DNA from: Symploca sp. SIO2C1
GTDB taxonomy: Bacteria > Cyanobacteriota > Cyanobacteriia > Cyanobacteriales > Coleofasciculaceae
DNA: 38,038 nucleotides
Direction: 5' to 3'
Assembly (NCBI GenBank): GCA_010692635.1
Contig: JAAHGL010000058.1
Span: 1 to 38,038, forward strand
Made by a program: the position numbers and the translations under genes. Positions 17,585 to 26,108 of the stretch are shown one piece after another. The notes below the pieces were generated by a model. That model saw only the letters and a program-made list of their open reading frames with translations. It searched no databases and had not been told where the DNA came from. Numbering within the stretch: position 1 is the stretch's first letter; the number at the start of each line of letters is the position of its first letter.

Positions 17585-18551
17585 TTTTCAGTGTTTCTTC
17601 AGAGCTAGATGCGATCGCCATAATGTCGTCCCAGTGGAACCAAAGAAAGAAGTGACCCTCTTGGGGATAGGCATGGAGCTTACTGTTAGGGAGATGGCGG
17701 TGCTTGTATGCAGCAAAGGAGTAGGGGGCAGAAATATCATCAGTGCCGTGAAAAATTTGAATCGGAAACTTAATCTTTGCCAAGTCAAAGCCCCAATCTT
17801 GATAACGCAGTAGGGCGTCATAGGCGGGACCTTCACTACCTTGGTGAAATGATTCACGGACAGTTTGCAGCAGGGCATTTGCTGACTCTGGAGCTGATAA
17901 AATCTTATAATCCGCATCACATAAGTACTGGGACTGATACAGCAAATGGATAAAGGTTACTGGAGGCAGAACTTTCGCCGCTAGCCCCAATAGGGTGAAG
18001 GGAAACTGAAAGAGGAGCGGTGTAGTGTTTTGCTGATTGGATGATTGTTGGGGCACACACCGTTCCGCAAAAAAGCGATCTAGGGCGGTCATTTGAGTTT
18101 TGAGTTCAGGCACGATTACCGGAGCCCATCCTCCCAAATCTAAAGCAAAGTTCAGCCGCTCTGGTAGGACGTAGGCACAACTGAGTACCGTCACTCCTCC
18201 ACCAGAATGACCCATGACCCCAAAGGTGTCAAACCCCAAGCTATCAGCTAGTTCCCGAATGTCATCAGTGTAATCCAACAGGATATATCCGGATTTGAAG
18301 TCAGACTGCCCCATGCCAGGGCGATCGGGAGCAATAATGTGCCAGTGGTGTTCTATTGCCGCTGCTTGAGCCGATAGGATCTCTAACCGAGAACCGGGAG
18401 AGCCGTGGAAGAAGAACACGGGTTGCCCTTGCGGATCGCCAATATGCTGATAGGTTAGCCGACGACCATCTCCCAAGGTGAAAACCTCAGGAGCCGGGAT
18501 TTGGGTTGGCGCTAATGGATTGCTGGATCTAGTCATAATCATAGTTAGCAT
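17580..18551 (-). CDS. alpha/beta hydrolase
   Basis: The fold signatures are clear: oxyanion segment VFFFHGSPGSR, DRPGMGQSD, nucleophile elbow GHSGGG, acid region FHGTDDISAP and the catalytic His in EGHFF. The last residues (SSSEETLKS) run into a repeat array. The frame opens at a TTG (18575) that overlaps the end of the CHAT gene by 8 nt; ATGs at 18551, 18542 and 18536 follow, and I choose the first, without a strong ribosome-binding site to decide. The tiny gap to the CHAT gene upstream suggests co-transcription. The substrate is unknown. Confidence 0.88.
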   Translation of the reverse strand: MLTMIMTRSSNPLAPTQIPAPEVFTLGDGRRLTYQHIGDPQGQPVFFFHGSPGSRLEILSAQAAAIEHHWHIIAPDRPGMGQSDFKSGYILLDYTDDIRELADSLGFDTFGVMGHSGGGVTVLSCAYVLPERLNFALDLGGWAPVIVPELKTQMTALDRFFAERCVPQQSSNQQNTTPLLFQFPFTLLGLAAKVLPPVTFIHLLYQSQYLCDADYKILSAPESANALLQTVRESFHQGSEGPAYDALLRYQDWGFDLAKIKFPIQIFHGTDDISAPYSFAAYKHRHLPNSKLHAYPQEGHFFLWFHWDDIMAIASSSEETLKS

Positions 18552-18567
18552 CAACCGCCATTCATCC

Positions 18568-20931
18568 CTAGTCAATTAACGTAAATGCAGCCCAATCCTT
18601 AGGATTAGGGTATTGCTGCATAGTTGTCAGCATGGCTTGTCGCAGAGCTTGGGCTTTATCAGCACTTAGCTGCCAATTGAGGTAAAATTCTTTCATCAAT
18701 TCAGCTGTTGGAGTATCAGGAACTGACCAGAGGGAGACTATAATATTGGGGACACCTGCTGCCATCAGGGAGCGAGACAGTCCAATGACACCATCCCCCG
18801 TAATCTCACCTTGTCCTGTGTCACAAGCACTCAGCACTACTAACTCAGCAGAGAGTTTCATCTCAAAAATTTCCCCAGCAGCAAGCAAACCGTCATCTTC
18901 AACTGTAGGAGTAAGGGCTATGGCTCCTGGTATGCCATACCCAAAATCATCCAGTAGCCCATGAGTTGCTAGGTGAATTATTCGGGCAGAATTCATCTGT
19001 TGCTTGACGGCGGTTTCGGTAGCTTGGTTGCCAGTCAGGGCTGAGGTTTGCAGCAATTGAGCAATCGCCTTGGCTTCCACTTCGGCACCGGGAAGAGGCG
19101 GTAACTGCTGCGGTGGAATGCCGACACTGGGCATAGTGGGATTACCAACAACTAGCACATCTTTACCCGATGCCTGTTGTTTTTGGGTAAGTTGCAATAC
19201 CTGAATGGCGGGAGCAGTGAGGATGGTATGTTTTTCAATCAGGTATTTACCAGAGGCATCAATGAGAGCAGAAAAGGGTACTAAAAATAATTGCTGGTGA
19301 GGAATGAAGATTACCCGTTCCTCAGGATTAGTGGGCAGAAATTGAGCGATGGGAGAGATTAAGACTTGATATAGTTGTTCCAAGCCTTGATTTGAAGTCC
19401 CTCTTGGTACCGTAGCAATGGAGCCCCTACCCCTGACGCCGATAGCTCTTCGGCTACTAGTAACGAGGTTTGCTAAGGATGTTTCTAGAGGTTGGAGGTT
19501 AACTTTCTCATAAGCGACTTCACCACTAGGTTTGACTACCCAAATTAAGAGTGTCTTCTCAATCACGGAATATTCCACCAATGTGGCATGCTGTTGTGAG
19601 GCTATTTGTTTGATTTCCTCGATAGTTGGGGGTTTGATCCCTGGTTGACGGTCAGGGAAATTTGATAACCTTTTAGCTAATAACTCCACTAGAGCTCTGG
19701 CTCTACCCCTCTCGGCAATTGCCAGTGCTGCTTCTATTTCATTTTGGGCGAGTAGAGCTTGTTGTAAATAGCCATAACTCTCTGCTCGCTTATCAAACAG
19801 TGATACTCGCTTTTTATCGCTGAGTCCAGGGCGTAGGGATTCCCAAACCTGAATAGCAGCAAACAATTTCTCAGTCGCAACATTTAATTTACCAGATTTT
19901 AGCAGAGTCAAACCCATGCGCTCAAAAATTCTTGCTACCCACACCCGATCATCTTGTTTGCGGCTAATAGCTAAGGATTGCTCTAAAAACTCCAGCGCCT
20001 GCTGATACTTTCCCTGATTAAGGTAAATACCGGCAATACTGTAGATAGTGATCCCTTCTCTTTGACGATTACCTACTTCTTGTTCAATTTTCCGGGATGC
20101 CTCCAAAAACTCTAGTGCTTGGGAATATTGCTGCTGTTGGGAGAAAAATAAGCCAATGTTGTTTAACGTTATGGCTTCCTGTTGGCGATTCCCAGTTGCG
20201 CGACTAATCCCCAAAGCTCGCCCATAAAACTTCTGTGCCTCTGACTTGTTATCTAGATAAGCATAAATATCCCCCAGATTGTGGGAGAGCACGGCTTCAA
20301 CTTCCAACTGGAAATTTTCCTGCAGAATATTCCAGGCTTGCAAGAGGGATGCTAATGATTCTTCGTACTGCCCAATTTGGTTATAAAGCAGAGCTCGATT
20401 ATTGAGGATTAGCATTTCCTCATAGTGATTGCCTAGTTCTTGGTTAATCAGCAAGGCTTGCTCATAAGACTCGAATGAGCGTTGATACTCACCAAGTTGC
20501 TCGTACAGCAAACCCAGCCAATTGAGGCTATTCCCTTGCATTTGGTGATCGCCCAGTTCCCGGTTAATCACCAAGGCTTGCTCATGAGACTCTACTGCTT
20601 GTTGATATTGACTTAATTGGTTGTAGCTCTCCCCCATCTTATAAAGGATCTCCCCTTCCTTTTGGCGTATCGCTGCGACACGAACATTATCAGGGGGCAG
20701 AGGAATTTCTCTGACAATAGCTAAAGCTGCTTCAAATGTCTCTAAAGCCTCCTCCCACTCACCTTGATTGTAAAACTCTATTGCCTGTTGATTTAATTGC
20801 TCAGCTTCAACCAACTGCTCTGGTTGTGGAAGGTTAGGAGGAGTTTGTCCAACAGTTGATTGAGTAACTGGCATCACTAACCAAATAACCAAGATGGTTG
20901 CTACAAACAAAGTAAGCCATCGCCTCACCAT
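18568..20931 (-). CDS. exported TPR-CHAT protein (caspase-like protease fold)
   Basis: A signal peptide (WLTLFVATILVIWLVMP, cut near TVGQT) precedes about eight TPR units (~45-380, e.g. YNQGEWEEALETFEAAL, YQQAVESHEQALVINRELG). A coiled stretch with RGRARALVELLA leads to the CHAT domain (~500-787). The caspase-like dyad is present: His657 in HLATHG and Cys703 in SACDTGQG, followed by GLSRSLMAAGVPNIIVSLW. In cyanobacteria TPR-CHAT proteins are numerous; where tested elsewhere they are cysteine proteases switched on through the TPR region, but the partner here is unknown. The alpha/beta hydrolase gene follows at once and is the likely operon partner. Confidence 0.93.
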   Translation of the reverse strand: MVRRWLTLFVATILVIWLVMPVTQSTVGQTPPNLPQPEQLVEAEQLNQQAIEFYNQGEWEEALETFEAALAIVREIPLPPDNVRVAAIRQKEGEILYKMGESYNQLSQYQQAVESHEQALVINRELGDHQMQGNSLNWLGLLYEQLGEYQRSFESYEQALLINQELGNHYEEMLILNNRALLYNQIGQYEESLASLLQAWNILQENFQLEVEAVLSHNLGDIYAYLDNKSEAQKFYGRALGISRATGNRQQEAITLNNIGLFFSQQQQYSQALEFLEASRKIEQEVGNRQREGITIYSIAGIYLNQGKYQQALEFLEQSLAISRKQDDRVWVARIFERMGLTLLKSGKLNVATEKLFAAIQVWESLRPGLSDKKRVSLFDKRAESYGYLQQALLAQNEIEAALAIAERGRARALVELLAKRLSNFPDRQPGIKPPTIEEIKQIASQQHATLVEYSVIEKTLLIWVVKPSGEVAYEKVNLQPLETSLANLVTSSRRAIGVRGRGSIATVPRGTSNQGLEQLYQVLISPIAQFLPTNPEERVIFIPHQQLFLVPFSALIDASGKYLIEKHTILTAPAIQVLQLTQKQQASGKDVLVVGNPTMPSVGIPPQQLPPLPGAEVEAKAIAQLLQTSALTGNQATETAVKQQMNSARIIHLATHGLLDDFGYGIPGAIALTPTVEDDGLLAAGEIFEMKLSAELVVLSACDTGQGEITGDGVIGLSRSLMAAGVPNIIVSLWSVPDTPTAELMKEFYLNWQLSADKAQALRQAMLTTMQQYPNPKDWAAFTLID

Positions 20932-21152
20932 AAAATAGGTGCTCCATATTAACCAGATTTGGTATCACACACTTCACCGATTCACCAAAAGAGCTACTTT
21001 CAAGAAACAAGGCAGGAGGCAGGAGGGAAGAGGATTTGGCTTGTTTCTTTCATTCGTAGCGGGCGGTGCACCGCCAGTGGGGGTGCTCTGAAGAAACAAG
21101 CCAACAGGCAATACTGAAGAGGAAAAGACCTTCCAGTCGAAAAACTTCGACA

Positions 21153-21503
<351 letters not shown>

Positions 21504-21530
21504 CTAAACTAGAAATTTGCTCAAAAGTCT

Positions 21531-21544
21531 GTAAACTTAGCTAC
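21531..21544 (-). promoter_or_regulatory. NtcA-type box upstream of glnB
   Basis: GTA-N8-TAC (GTAAACTTAGCTAC on the plus strand) matches the NtcA consensus and lies 39 bp before the chosen start. On the minus strand a TAN3T-type -10 (TAGTTT) follows 19 nt after the box, slightly closer than the usual 20-24. The -10 would leave a very short leader, so the site is plausible but unproven. Confidence 0.55.
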
Positions 21545-21761
21545 AGATTTTGCTTTTGTAGAGAAATCATAACATCTTAACCCAGTTGAGTGAGTTAAGT
21601 TCTGACAAAAAGTTTCTTAAGGAGAGAGGTTATCGACTAAGTAGGTAGGCACAAATGGTTAAGCTTATCCCACAACTAAAGTACGTGGGATGCAACCGTT
21701 ATTTGTTGTTGGTTGTTAGTTGTTTGTCAAGAAAAACTTTCTAACAAATAACTTGCCAACT

Positions 21762-21819
21762 AAGCGGCGGGCGGCTATCCCTCCCATACCTAGAAGGAAT
21801 GGGCTTCCCGCCGCTTTCG
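21762..21819. repeat. palindromic GC-rich repeat, copy 1
   Basis: 58-bp element with perfect 10-bp inverted ends (AAGCGGCGGG/CCCGCCGCTT region) and the inner motif GGCTATCCCTCCCATACC. It recurs in inverse orientation at 37533-37589 with only a few changes in the centre. Confidence 0.85.
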
Positions 21820-22223
21820 GTGAGCGAAAAAAAGGCGTGGGAGAAACATAAGCAGAAACACTAGGTACACCAGACGCAGGGACGCGGAGACGCGGAGAAT
21901 TTAAATCCCACACAAAATTTCGTTCACTCGGGACCAAAAAACAGGAAGACAGCACTTTGTTAGTATATTATAATTAATAAGCAGTTTTACTGTTGAAATA
22001 GGCGGTTGTTTTAGTTAGATAACAATCAATAGTCTAGAAGGCCTCACCCTCTCAAAAATACAGATTGACTGCATAATCAGCCACTAAAGTACCGGTTCCT
22101 AGCCTTCTATTAACGATGATGCGTTTCTCACAAGCGCTAGTTTAATTAAGACAGCAGTCAGACATTTGTCTATTCAATTGACCTAACCTAATGGTTATGC
22201 CATTGGTATTCTTCTAGGAAGAA

Positions 22224-22288
22224 AGCTTGTGTAGTAAGCTTTTTCATATTTTTTAACTGGCGGGTTATTTCCCCAGCGCTGCACTAGT
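22224..22288 (+). repeat. interspersed repeat copy A2
   Basis: Partner of the block at 8342-8405: shared TAGTAAGCTTTTTCA, the GGTTATTTCC core and the terminal CACTAGT. It ends with the same ACTAGT. Confidence 0.65.
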
Positions 22289-22426
22289 TTCACATCCAAG
22301 TCAAAATACCAAACCAAGTAGATTAAAATTTTGGTTCTTGGAACTTACAAGGCTTCCGAGCCATTGAATATTGGGGTGTTGTTATTTATCAATTAGTATG
22401 CTCTCAAATTTAAGCACCCATTTGTG

Positions 22427-22873
22427 ATGGAAGACATCAACAATACTAGTCCTGCTAACGGGATGAATGAGAAAAAAGCAATCCAGTTCCCTCTGATTAT
22501 TCAGGCACTAGCATTTACAGCTATCTTGTACTTCAGTGTCGGTCAAACACCATCCAACCAAACACGAGGAACTTACCCTACTTCTCAGACTCAGAGTACC
22601 TTATCGGCACCTGTAGTTAATTCTGTCTTGCAACAGGCTTCGCAGGAGCTAAAGTTGCCAACTTCTACTCTGAGCATTATCAATGTCCAAAAGCAAACTT
22701 GGTCAGATAATTGTCTAGAAGTGAGTGATTCTGGAGTAGTGTGTACTCGGATGCGAGTCTCCGGTTGGCAAGTCACGGTTGCCAATGATCAAAACCAGTG
22801 GATTTATCGCACAGATACCTCAGGAGCGGTGATCAAGCTAGCTCGTCGTGACACATCTTTACCTAGAAAATAA
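22427..22873 (+). CDS. conserved cyanobacterial exported or anchored protein, unknown function
   Basis: One hydrophobic helix near the N-terminus (~22-40, FPLIIQALAFTAILYFSVGQ) is followed by a Thr/Ser/Gln linker and a compact domain (~65-140). The domain has the pattern VLQQASQEL...WSDNCLEV...VCTRMRVSGWQVTV...WIYRTDTSG, with two Cys that may pair outside the membrane. I have the impression of a small cyanobacterial family with this pattern but cannot name it. The codon before (GTG 22424) is an alternative start. The stop codon is part of a 6-bp duplication made by the adjacent mobile element. Confidence 0.72.
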   Translation: MEDINNTSPANGMNEKKAIQFPLIIQALAFTAILYFSVGQTPSNQTRGTYPTSQTQSTLSAPVVNSVLQQASQELKLPTSTLSIINVQKQTWSDNCLEVSDSGVVCTRMRVSGWQVTVANDQNQWIYRTDTSGAVIKLARRDTSLPRK

Positions 22874-22876
22874 TTG

Positions 22877-23100
22877 GGGTTTGCTGAAAAAGTCGATTGA
22901 TTCGGGTTTTGAAGTAATGAGTAATGAGTAATGAGTAATGAGTGATGAGTAATGAGTGAATTACCCCTCGATTAGCTCCCAGATTTGTTCAATTGTGCAA
23001 GCTTTTTGAGCCAAAAGGTATAATTTCCTTGCACTTATTTGGCTTGCAAAATGCTTGAAAGCTTTGTTTGGCATAGGTTCCACACTTGTTCAGCAAGCCC
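22877..23100. mobile_element. non-coding mobile element copy 2, 224 bp, with 6-bp target duplication
   Basis: Ends GGGTTTGCTG and CAGCAAGCCC are inverted. The flanks TAATTG (22871-22876) and TAATTG (23101-23106) form a perfect target-site duplication. It is in the opposite orientation to the copy at 12628-13029 and lacks that copy's nested insertion. It holds a heptamer array (22916-22960) and no ORF, so it would be moved in trans by a transposase not in this window. Confidence 0.88.
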
Positions 23101-23142
23101 TAATTGGCGATTAGGATCAAAAAAGCGATCGCTCTTCCTGAT

Positions 23143-23613
23143 TTACTTTGGTTCAGGGGAAGGTTCCTGAGCTGGCTGCTGGGATTCTTTCAAGACTAAA
23201 ACACCTTCTGAATTGACTCTATAAGCTTGACCCACGTAGCCTACCCTATCATAGAGGATTTGGTGAATATGTTGGTCTAGTTTGGTCTCATCAGAGATGC
23301 GAGGTCGATAGAAAGCCTTTATCCTTTCTTCAATGCCCATTTCATCCAAGCGGTCATGGAGTTTCTTGCCATTCCCCTCCAAGTAAGCACTGCGAGCAGC
23401 TTTGTCTTGCCAAACTTCGATCGCGATGGAAGCTGGAATACCACCAATTGTCAATATACCACTGGAAAAAAGTATGATGACAATACCAATGGGTAAAAAC
23501 ACACTCAGGTAGATGATTGTTACCACCCGCTGAGTCTTATTTTTTGTCCGACTTTTAGCTGAGTTAGACTGTCCAGGTTTTGTTTTCTTGCGACGAGGAG
23601 CAGGTTGACTCAT
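23143..23613 (-). CDS. single-pass membrane protein of unknown function
   Basis: A basic N-terminus (RRKKTKPGQSNSAKSRTKNK) precedes one membrane helix (~32-55, IIYLSVFLPIGIVIILFSSG). The ~90-residue remainder is charged and ends in a Pro/Glu tail. It contains RLDEMGIEERIKAFYRPRI and ILYDRVGYVGQAYRV. I do not recognise the family. The ATG at 23613 is the only sensible start. It stands alone between the mobile element and the IS200/IS605 remnant. Confidence 0.65.
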   Translation of the reverse strand: MSQPAPRRKKTKPGQSNSAKSRTKNKTQRVVTIIYLSVFLPIGIVIILFSSGILTIGGIPASIAIEVWQDKAARSAYLEGNGKKLHDRLDEMGIEERIKAFYRPRISDETKLDQHIHQILYDRVGYVGQAYRVNSEGVLVLKESQQPAQEPSPEPK

Positions 23614-23799
23614 GGTTAATTGTCTTAACTTGTAACTCTACTTTAGCCTAAGACTAAGTTTTGCCGGGATTCTTGATTAAAAAATAGGGTCTCAAGCCTC
23701 GCCTTTCTAGGGCGACTTTTGATTCTGGATAGGGTGAACGAAATATGAAGTAGGATTTATAGCAAAGTATCCTCTCAAATCATTAGTTCTCCTTTGTTT

Positions 23800-23837
23800 C
23801 CCTATCTCCCCATCTCCCCATCTCCCTATCTCCCCAC
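23800..23837. repeat. TCTCCCCA/TCTCCCTA octamer-type array
   Basis: Tandem units of (C/T)CTATCTCCC and CCATCTCCC. The 3' end of the tnpA gene reads into this array. Confidence 0.75.
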
Positions 23838-24230
23838 CCTTTTTTTTCGCTCACCCTCCTGGATATATTGCTTTAGGGTTTCTGTAGGAGCACCACCACA
23901 GGATAAAGCAAAGTAGCTAGGACTCCACAGGTGTTTGTTGTTTGAAGGAAACTTTTTTCTATACATTCTACTAGAAACACCTTTCAGGTGATTAACTAAG
24001 GTAGATACAGATAATTTTGGTGGATATTCAACCAATAGTTGTACGTGATCAGATTCCCCGTTAAATTCGACTATCTTAAAATCCATTTTTCTAGCAACAC
24101 TTTTAAAGGCTAGTTCCAATGTTTCTAGTCCTTCTTGCTCAAATAGTTTTGCCCTGTCATTTGTTACGAAGACTAAATGAGTGTAAAGAGCGGTAACACT
24201 GTTTCTTCCTTTCCTTAGCTTACTATTCAT
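23826..24230 (-). CDS. tnpA: IS200/IS605 Y1 transposase TnpA, probably inactive
   Basis: Single-strand transposase of the IS200/IS605 group. The family line is clear: SVTALYTHLVFVTNDR, GESDHVQLLVEYPPK, LVNHLKGVSSRMYRK, LWSPSYFALSCGGAP, and the catalytic Tyr122 in LKQYI. The HUH motif reads His62-Val-Gln64, so the second metal-binding His is missing. The C-terminus (EGERKKRVGR) is encoded by the edge of a tandem repeat and not by the normal QYIE tail. I start at ATG 24230. A divergent tnpB stub begins 29 bp away. Likely a decaying insertion sequence. Confidence 0.85.
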   Translation of the reverse strand: MNSKLRKGRNSVTALYTHLVFVTNDRAKLFEQEGLETLELAFKSVARKMDFKIVEFNGESDHVQLLVEYPPKLSVSTLVNHLKGVSSRMYRKKFPSNNKHLWSPSYFALSCGGAPTETLKQYIQEGERKKRVGR

Positions 24231-24258
24231 TTTGCAGACCAAATGCTATAATCATTGT

Positions 24259-24378
24259 ATGAAAGCACGTTACCGATATCGAATTTATCCTACATCTGGG
24301 CAGCAAACGTCGAGTCAAACAAATGGCTTTTACCTTTTGATGGTCAGCGAGTCTCCCCAATTTCCAACGATCGCTTAA
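24259..24378 (+). pseudogene. tnpB remnant (5' end only)
   Basis: The frame starts MKARYRYRIYPTSGQQ, which matches the beginning of IS605-type TnpB (RNA-guided nuclease family). Similarity stops after about 16 residues and a TAA comes at codon 40. It is divergent from tnpA, as in two-gene IS605 elements. No RuvC motifs and no further TnpB sequence follow, so it is a deletion remnant. Confidence 0.65.
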
Positions 24379-24406
24379 GATCATACAGGTGAATTATTTC
24401 TTGGAC

Positions 24407-24655
24407 ATGATCAAACTGAGATTAAAGCGATACGGCAAAAAGCGTGAAGTTAGCTACCGGATTGTAGCGATGAACAGTAGTACTCGCCGCGATGGTCGCC
24501 CCCTAGAAGAACTGGGCTTCTATAATCCTAGAAGTAATGAAACGAGGCTGGACGTCCCGGCAATTGTCAAATGGCTCAAAAATGGCGCTCAGCCTACTGA
24601 CACAGTACGCAGTATTCTGCAAAAAGCCAATGTCTTTGAACAAATCAATGTCTAA
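24407..24655 (+). CDS. rpsP: 30S ribosomal protein bS16
   Basis: The sequence from [20 protein letters not shown] on is typical bS16, including [15 protein letters not shown] and the conserved [12 protein letters not shown] six codons upstream (24389) gives a longer frame, but bS16 starts at MIKLRLKR, so I take ATG 24407 (82 aa). It starts the rpsP-khpA-phoH cluster and its last codons overlap the next start by 8 nt. Confidence 0.97.
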   Translation: MIKLRLKRYGKKREVSYRIVAMNSSTRRDGRPLEELGFYNPRSNETRLDVPAIVKWLKNGAQPTDTVRSILQKANVFEQINV

Positions 24656-25052
24656 CACCCAATCTACCTCTGCTGATGGGGCTAACCCTGATTATGTCGG
24701 TCTGGTCAGATTTTTAGTCGAACCGTTTCTGGAATCAGCAGAATCCTTAAGCATAGATTGTGAGAGATCCAGCAAGGCAAGGGTTTGGATTAGATTAGCC
24801 TTTGAAGGAGAGGATAAAGGGCGAGTATTTGGTCGAGGCGGTCGCAATATTCAAGCGATCCGCACGATAATCAAAGCGGCTGCTCAAGCAGCTGGTCAAT
24901 CTGTCCATCTGGATATCTACGATGATTCTGGCGGTACCTACCCTAGAGAAAATAGTAGAGAGAAAAACTCTGGTGGTAGAGTTGATTTAAAAAGAAAAAT
25001 AAGTCACCGACCATTGGTTCGCAAATCAGCTCCTAAATTACGCTCTGAGTAG
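24648..25052 (+). CDS. khpA: KH-domain RNA-binding protein KhpA
   Basis: Small RNA-binding protein with one KH domain: [18 protein letters not shown], with the GxxG loop at residues 61-64. It follows a [20 protein letters not shown] lead-in as in cyanobacterial and Gram-positive KhpA, and has a basic, disordered tail of ~40 residues that is a cyanobacterial addition. The start ATG lies inside the last codons of rpsP (8-nt overlap), which suggests translational coupling. The frame extends further upstream but that part is out of register with the family. Family partners elsewhere act in small-RNA and cell-size control. Confidence 0.92.
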   Translation: MSNTQSTSADGANPDYVGLVRFLVEPFLESAESLSIDCERSSKARVWIRLAFEGEDKGRVFGRGGRNIQAIRTIIKAAAQAAGQSVHLDIYDDSGGTYPRENSREKNSGGRVDLKRKISHRPLVRKSAPKLRSE

Positions 25053-25064
25053 AGCTTTGCTGCA

Positions 25065-25123
25065 TGTCAGTGGTTAGAAGTAGGTCGTCTTTTTAGGTCA
25101 CTAATAACCTCTAACCACTGACA
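25065..25123. other. 14-bp inverted repeat between khpA and phoH
   Basis: TGTCAGTGGTTAGA (25065-25078) and its exact complement (25110-25123) are separated by 31 nt. It would form a stable hairpin in a khpA-phoH transcript. It has no T-run, so a terminator is not obvious; it may be a repeat element or an mRNA stability structure. Confidence 0.5.
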
Positions 25124-25139
25124 ATGGACAACGAACATA

Positions 25140-26090
25140 ATGACTGAAGCATCCAAGACAATTCAACTGCTTAGTAACGAAAGTGCGATCGCACTAGCTG
25201 GTAGTCGGGAAGAAAATATTAAAACCCTATCGCGGCAAACTGGTGCAACTTTGGTAATACGAGGCCAAGAACTGCTGATTTCTGGAAGTGAAAAACAGGT
25301 AGAACGAGCCCAGATATTAGTGTCTACCCTAAAACCCTTCTGGCAAGAAGGTAAAATGGTTACGGGAGTGGATATCCTCACTGCTTGCCATGCCTTAGAT
25401 ACTCACAGACCAGATGAGTTAAAGGACTTACAGCAAGATGTTTTAGCCCGTACTAGGCGAGGGGAAGAGATTCGTGCGAAAACCTTCCGACAGCGGCAAT
25501 ACATTAAAGCAATTCTCTCCCATGATCTTACCTTTTGTATTGGACCTGCAGGTACTGGCAAAACCTTCCTTGCTGTAGTTCTGGCAGCACAGGCACTCTT
25601 AGCTAATGAATACGAAAGGCTGATTCTTACTAGGCCTGCGGTAGAAGCTGGGGAAAAGTTGGGTTTTCTGCCGGGGGACTTACAACAGAAGGTTAATCCT
25701 TTTCTGCGTCCCCTCTACGACGCTTTGTATGAGCTGATTGATCCGGAAAAGATTGCTAGTTTGATGGAACGAGGCGTTATTGAAGTTGCACCTCTAGCAT
25801 ATATGCGGGGACGAACCCTCAGAAATGCCTTTGTGATTGTCGATGAGGCTCAAAATACTACTCCAGCTCAAATGAAAATGGTGCTGACGCGCCTTGGCTT
25901 CCACTCTCGCATGGTAGTCACAGGAGACATCACTCAAACTGATTTGCCTGAGCACCAAAAATCCGGTTTAGAAGTTACCCTGAAAATTTTGCAATCTGTG
26001 GAAGGGATTGCCTGTTGTCATCTCACTCAGAATGATGTTGTCCGGAATCCTCTGGTTCAAAGAATTATTGCTGCTTATGAAAATAATTAA
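25140..26090 (+). CDS. phoH: PhoH family ATPase
   Basis: The N-terminus (~10-70) is the small KH-like domain that precedes PhoH in bacteria (NIKTLSRQTGATLVIRGQEL). The P-loop ATPase follows, with Walker A GPAGTGKT at 135-142, LILTRPAVEAGEKLGFLPGD, Walker B FVIVDEAQNTTP and GDITQTDLP. At 316 aa it is normal length. PhoH proteins are thought to act in RNA metabolism. The nearby rpsP and khpA fit an RNA-centred cluster. An ATG start follows the inverted repeat. The 45-bp gap to the next gene is small. Confidence 0.95.
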   Translation: MTEASKTIQLLSNESAIALAGSREENIKTLSRQTGATLVIRGQELLISGSEKQVERAQILVSTLKPFWQEGKMVTGVDILTACHALDTHRPDELKDLQQDVLARTRRGEEIRAKTFRQRQYIKAILSHDLTFCIGPAGTGKTFLAVVLAAQALLANEYERLILTRPAVEAGEKLGFLPGDLQQKVNPFLRPLYDALYELIDPEKIASLMERGVIEVAPLAYMRGRTLRNAFVIVDEAQNTTPAQMKMVLTRLGFHSRMVVTGDITQTDLPEHQKSGLEVTLKILQSVEGIACCHLTQNDVVRNPLVQRIIAAYENN

Positions 26091-26108
26091 TAATTATCCA
26101 TTAAAACC

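Larger units (their letters stand above)
21545..22426. other. long intergenic region rich in repeats
   Basis: About 880 bp without a believable gene. It contains TTGTTGGTTGTTAG-type repeats (21698-21725), the palindromic element at 21762-21819, an ACGCGGAGACGCGGAG array (21880-21898) and repeat copy A2 (22224-22288). A 79-codon minus frame (21716-21955) is built from these repeats and is not a gene. Confidence 0.6.

Noticed and set aside
21716-21955. 79-codon minus frame
   Set aside because: Composed of the palindromic repeat and tandem repeats; no start signal.
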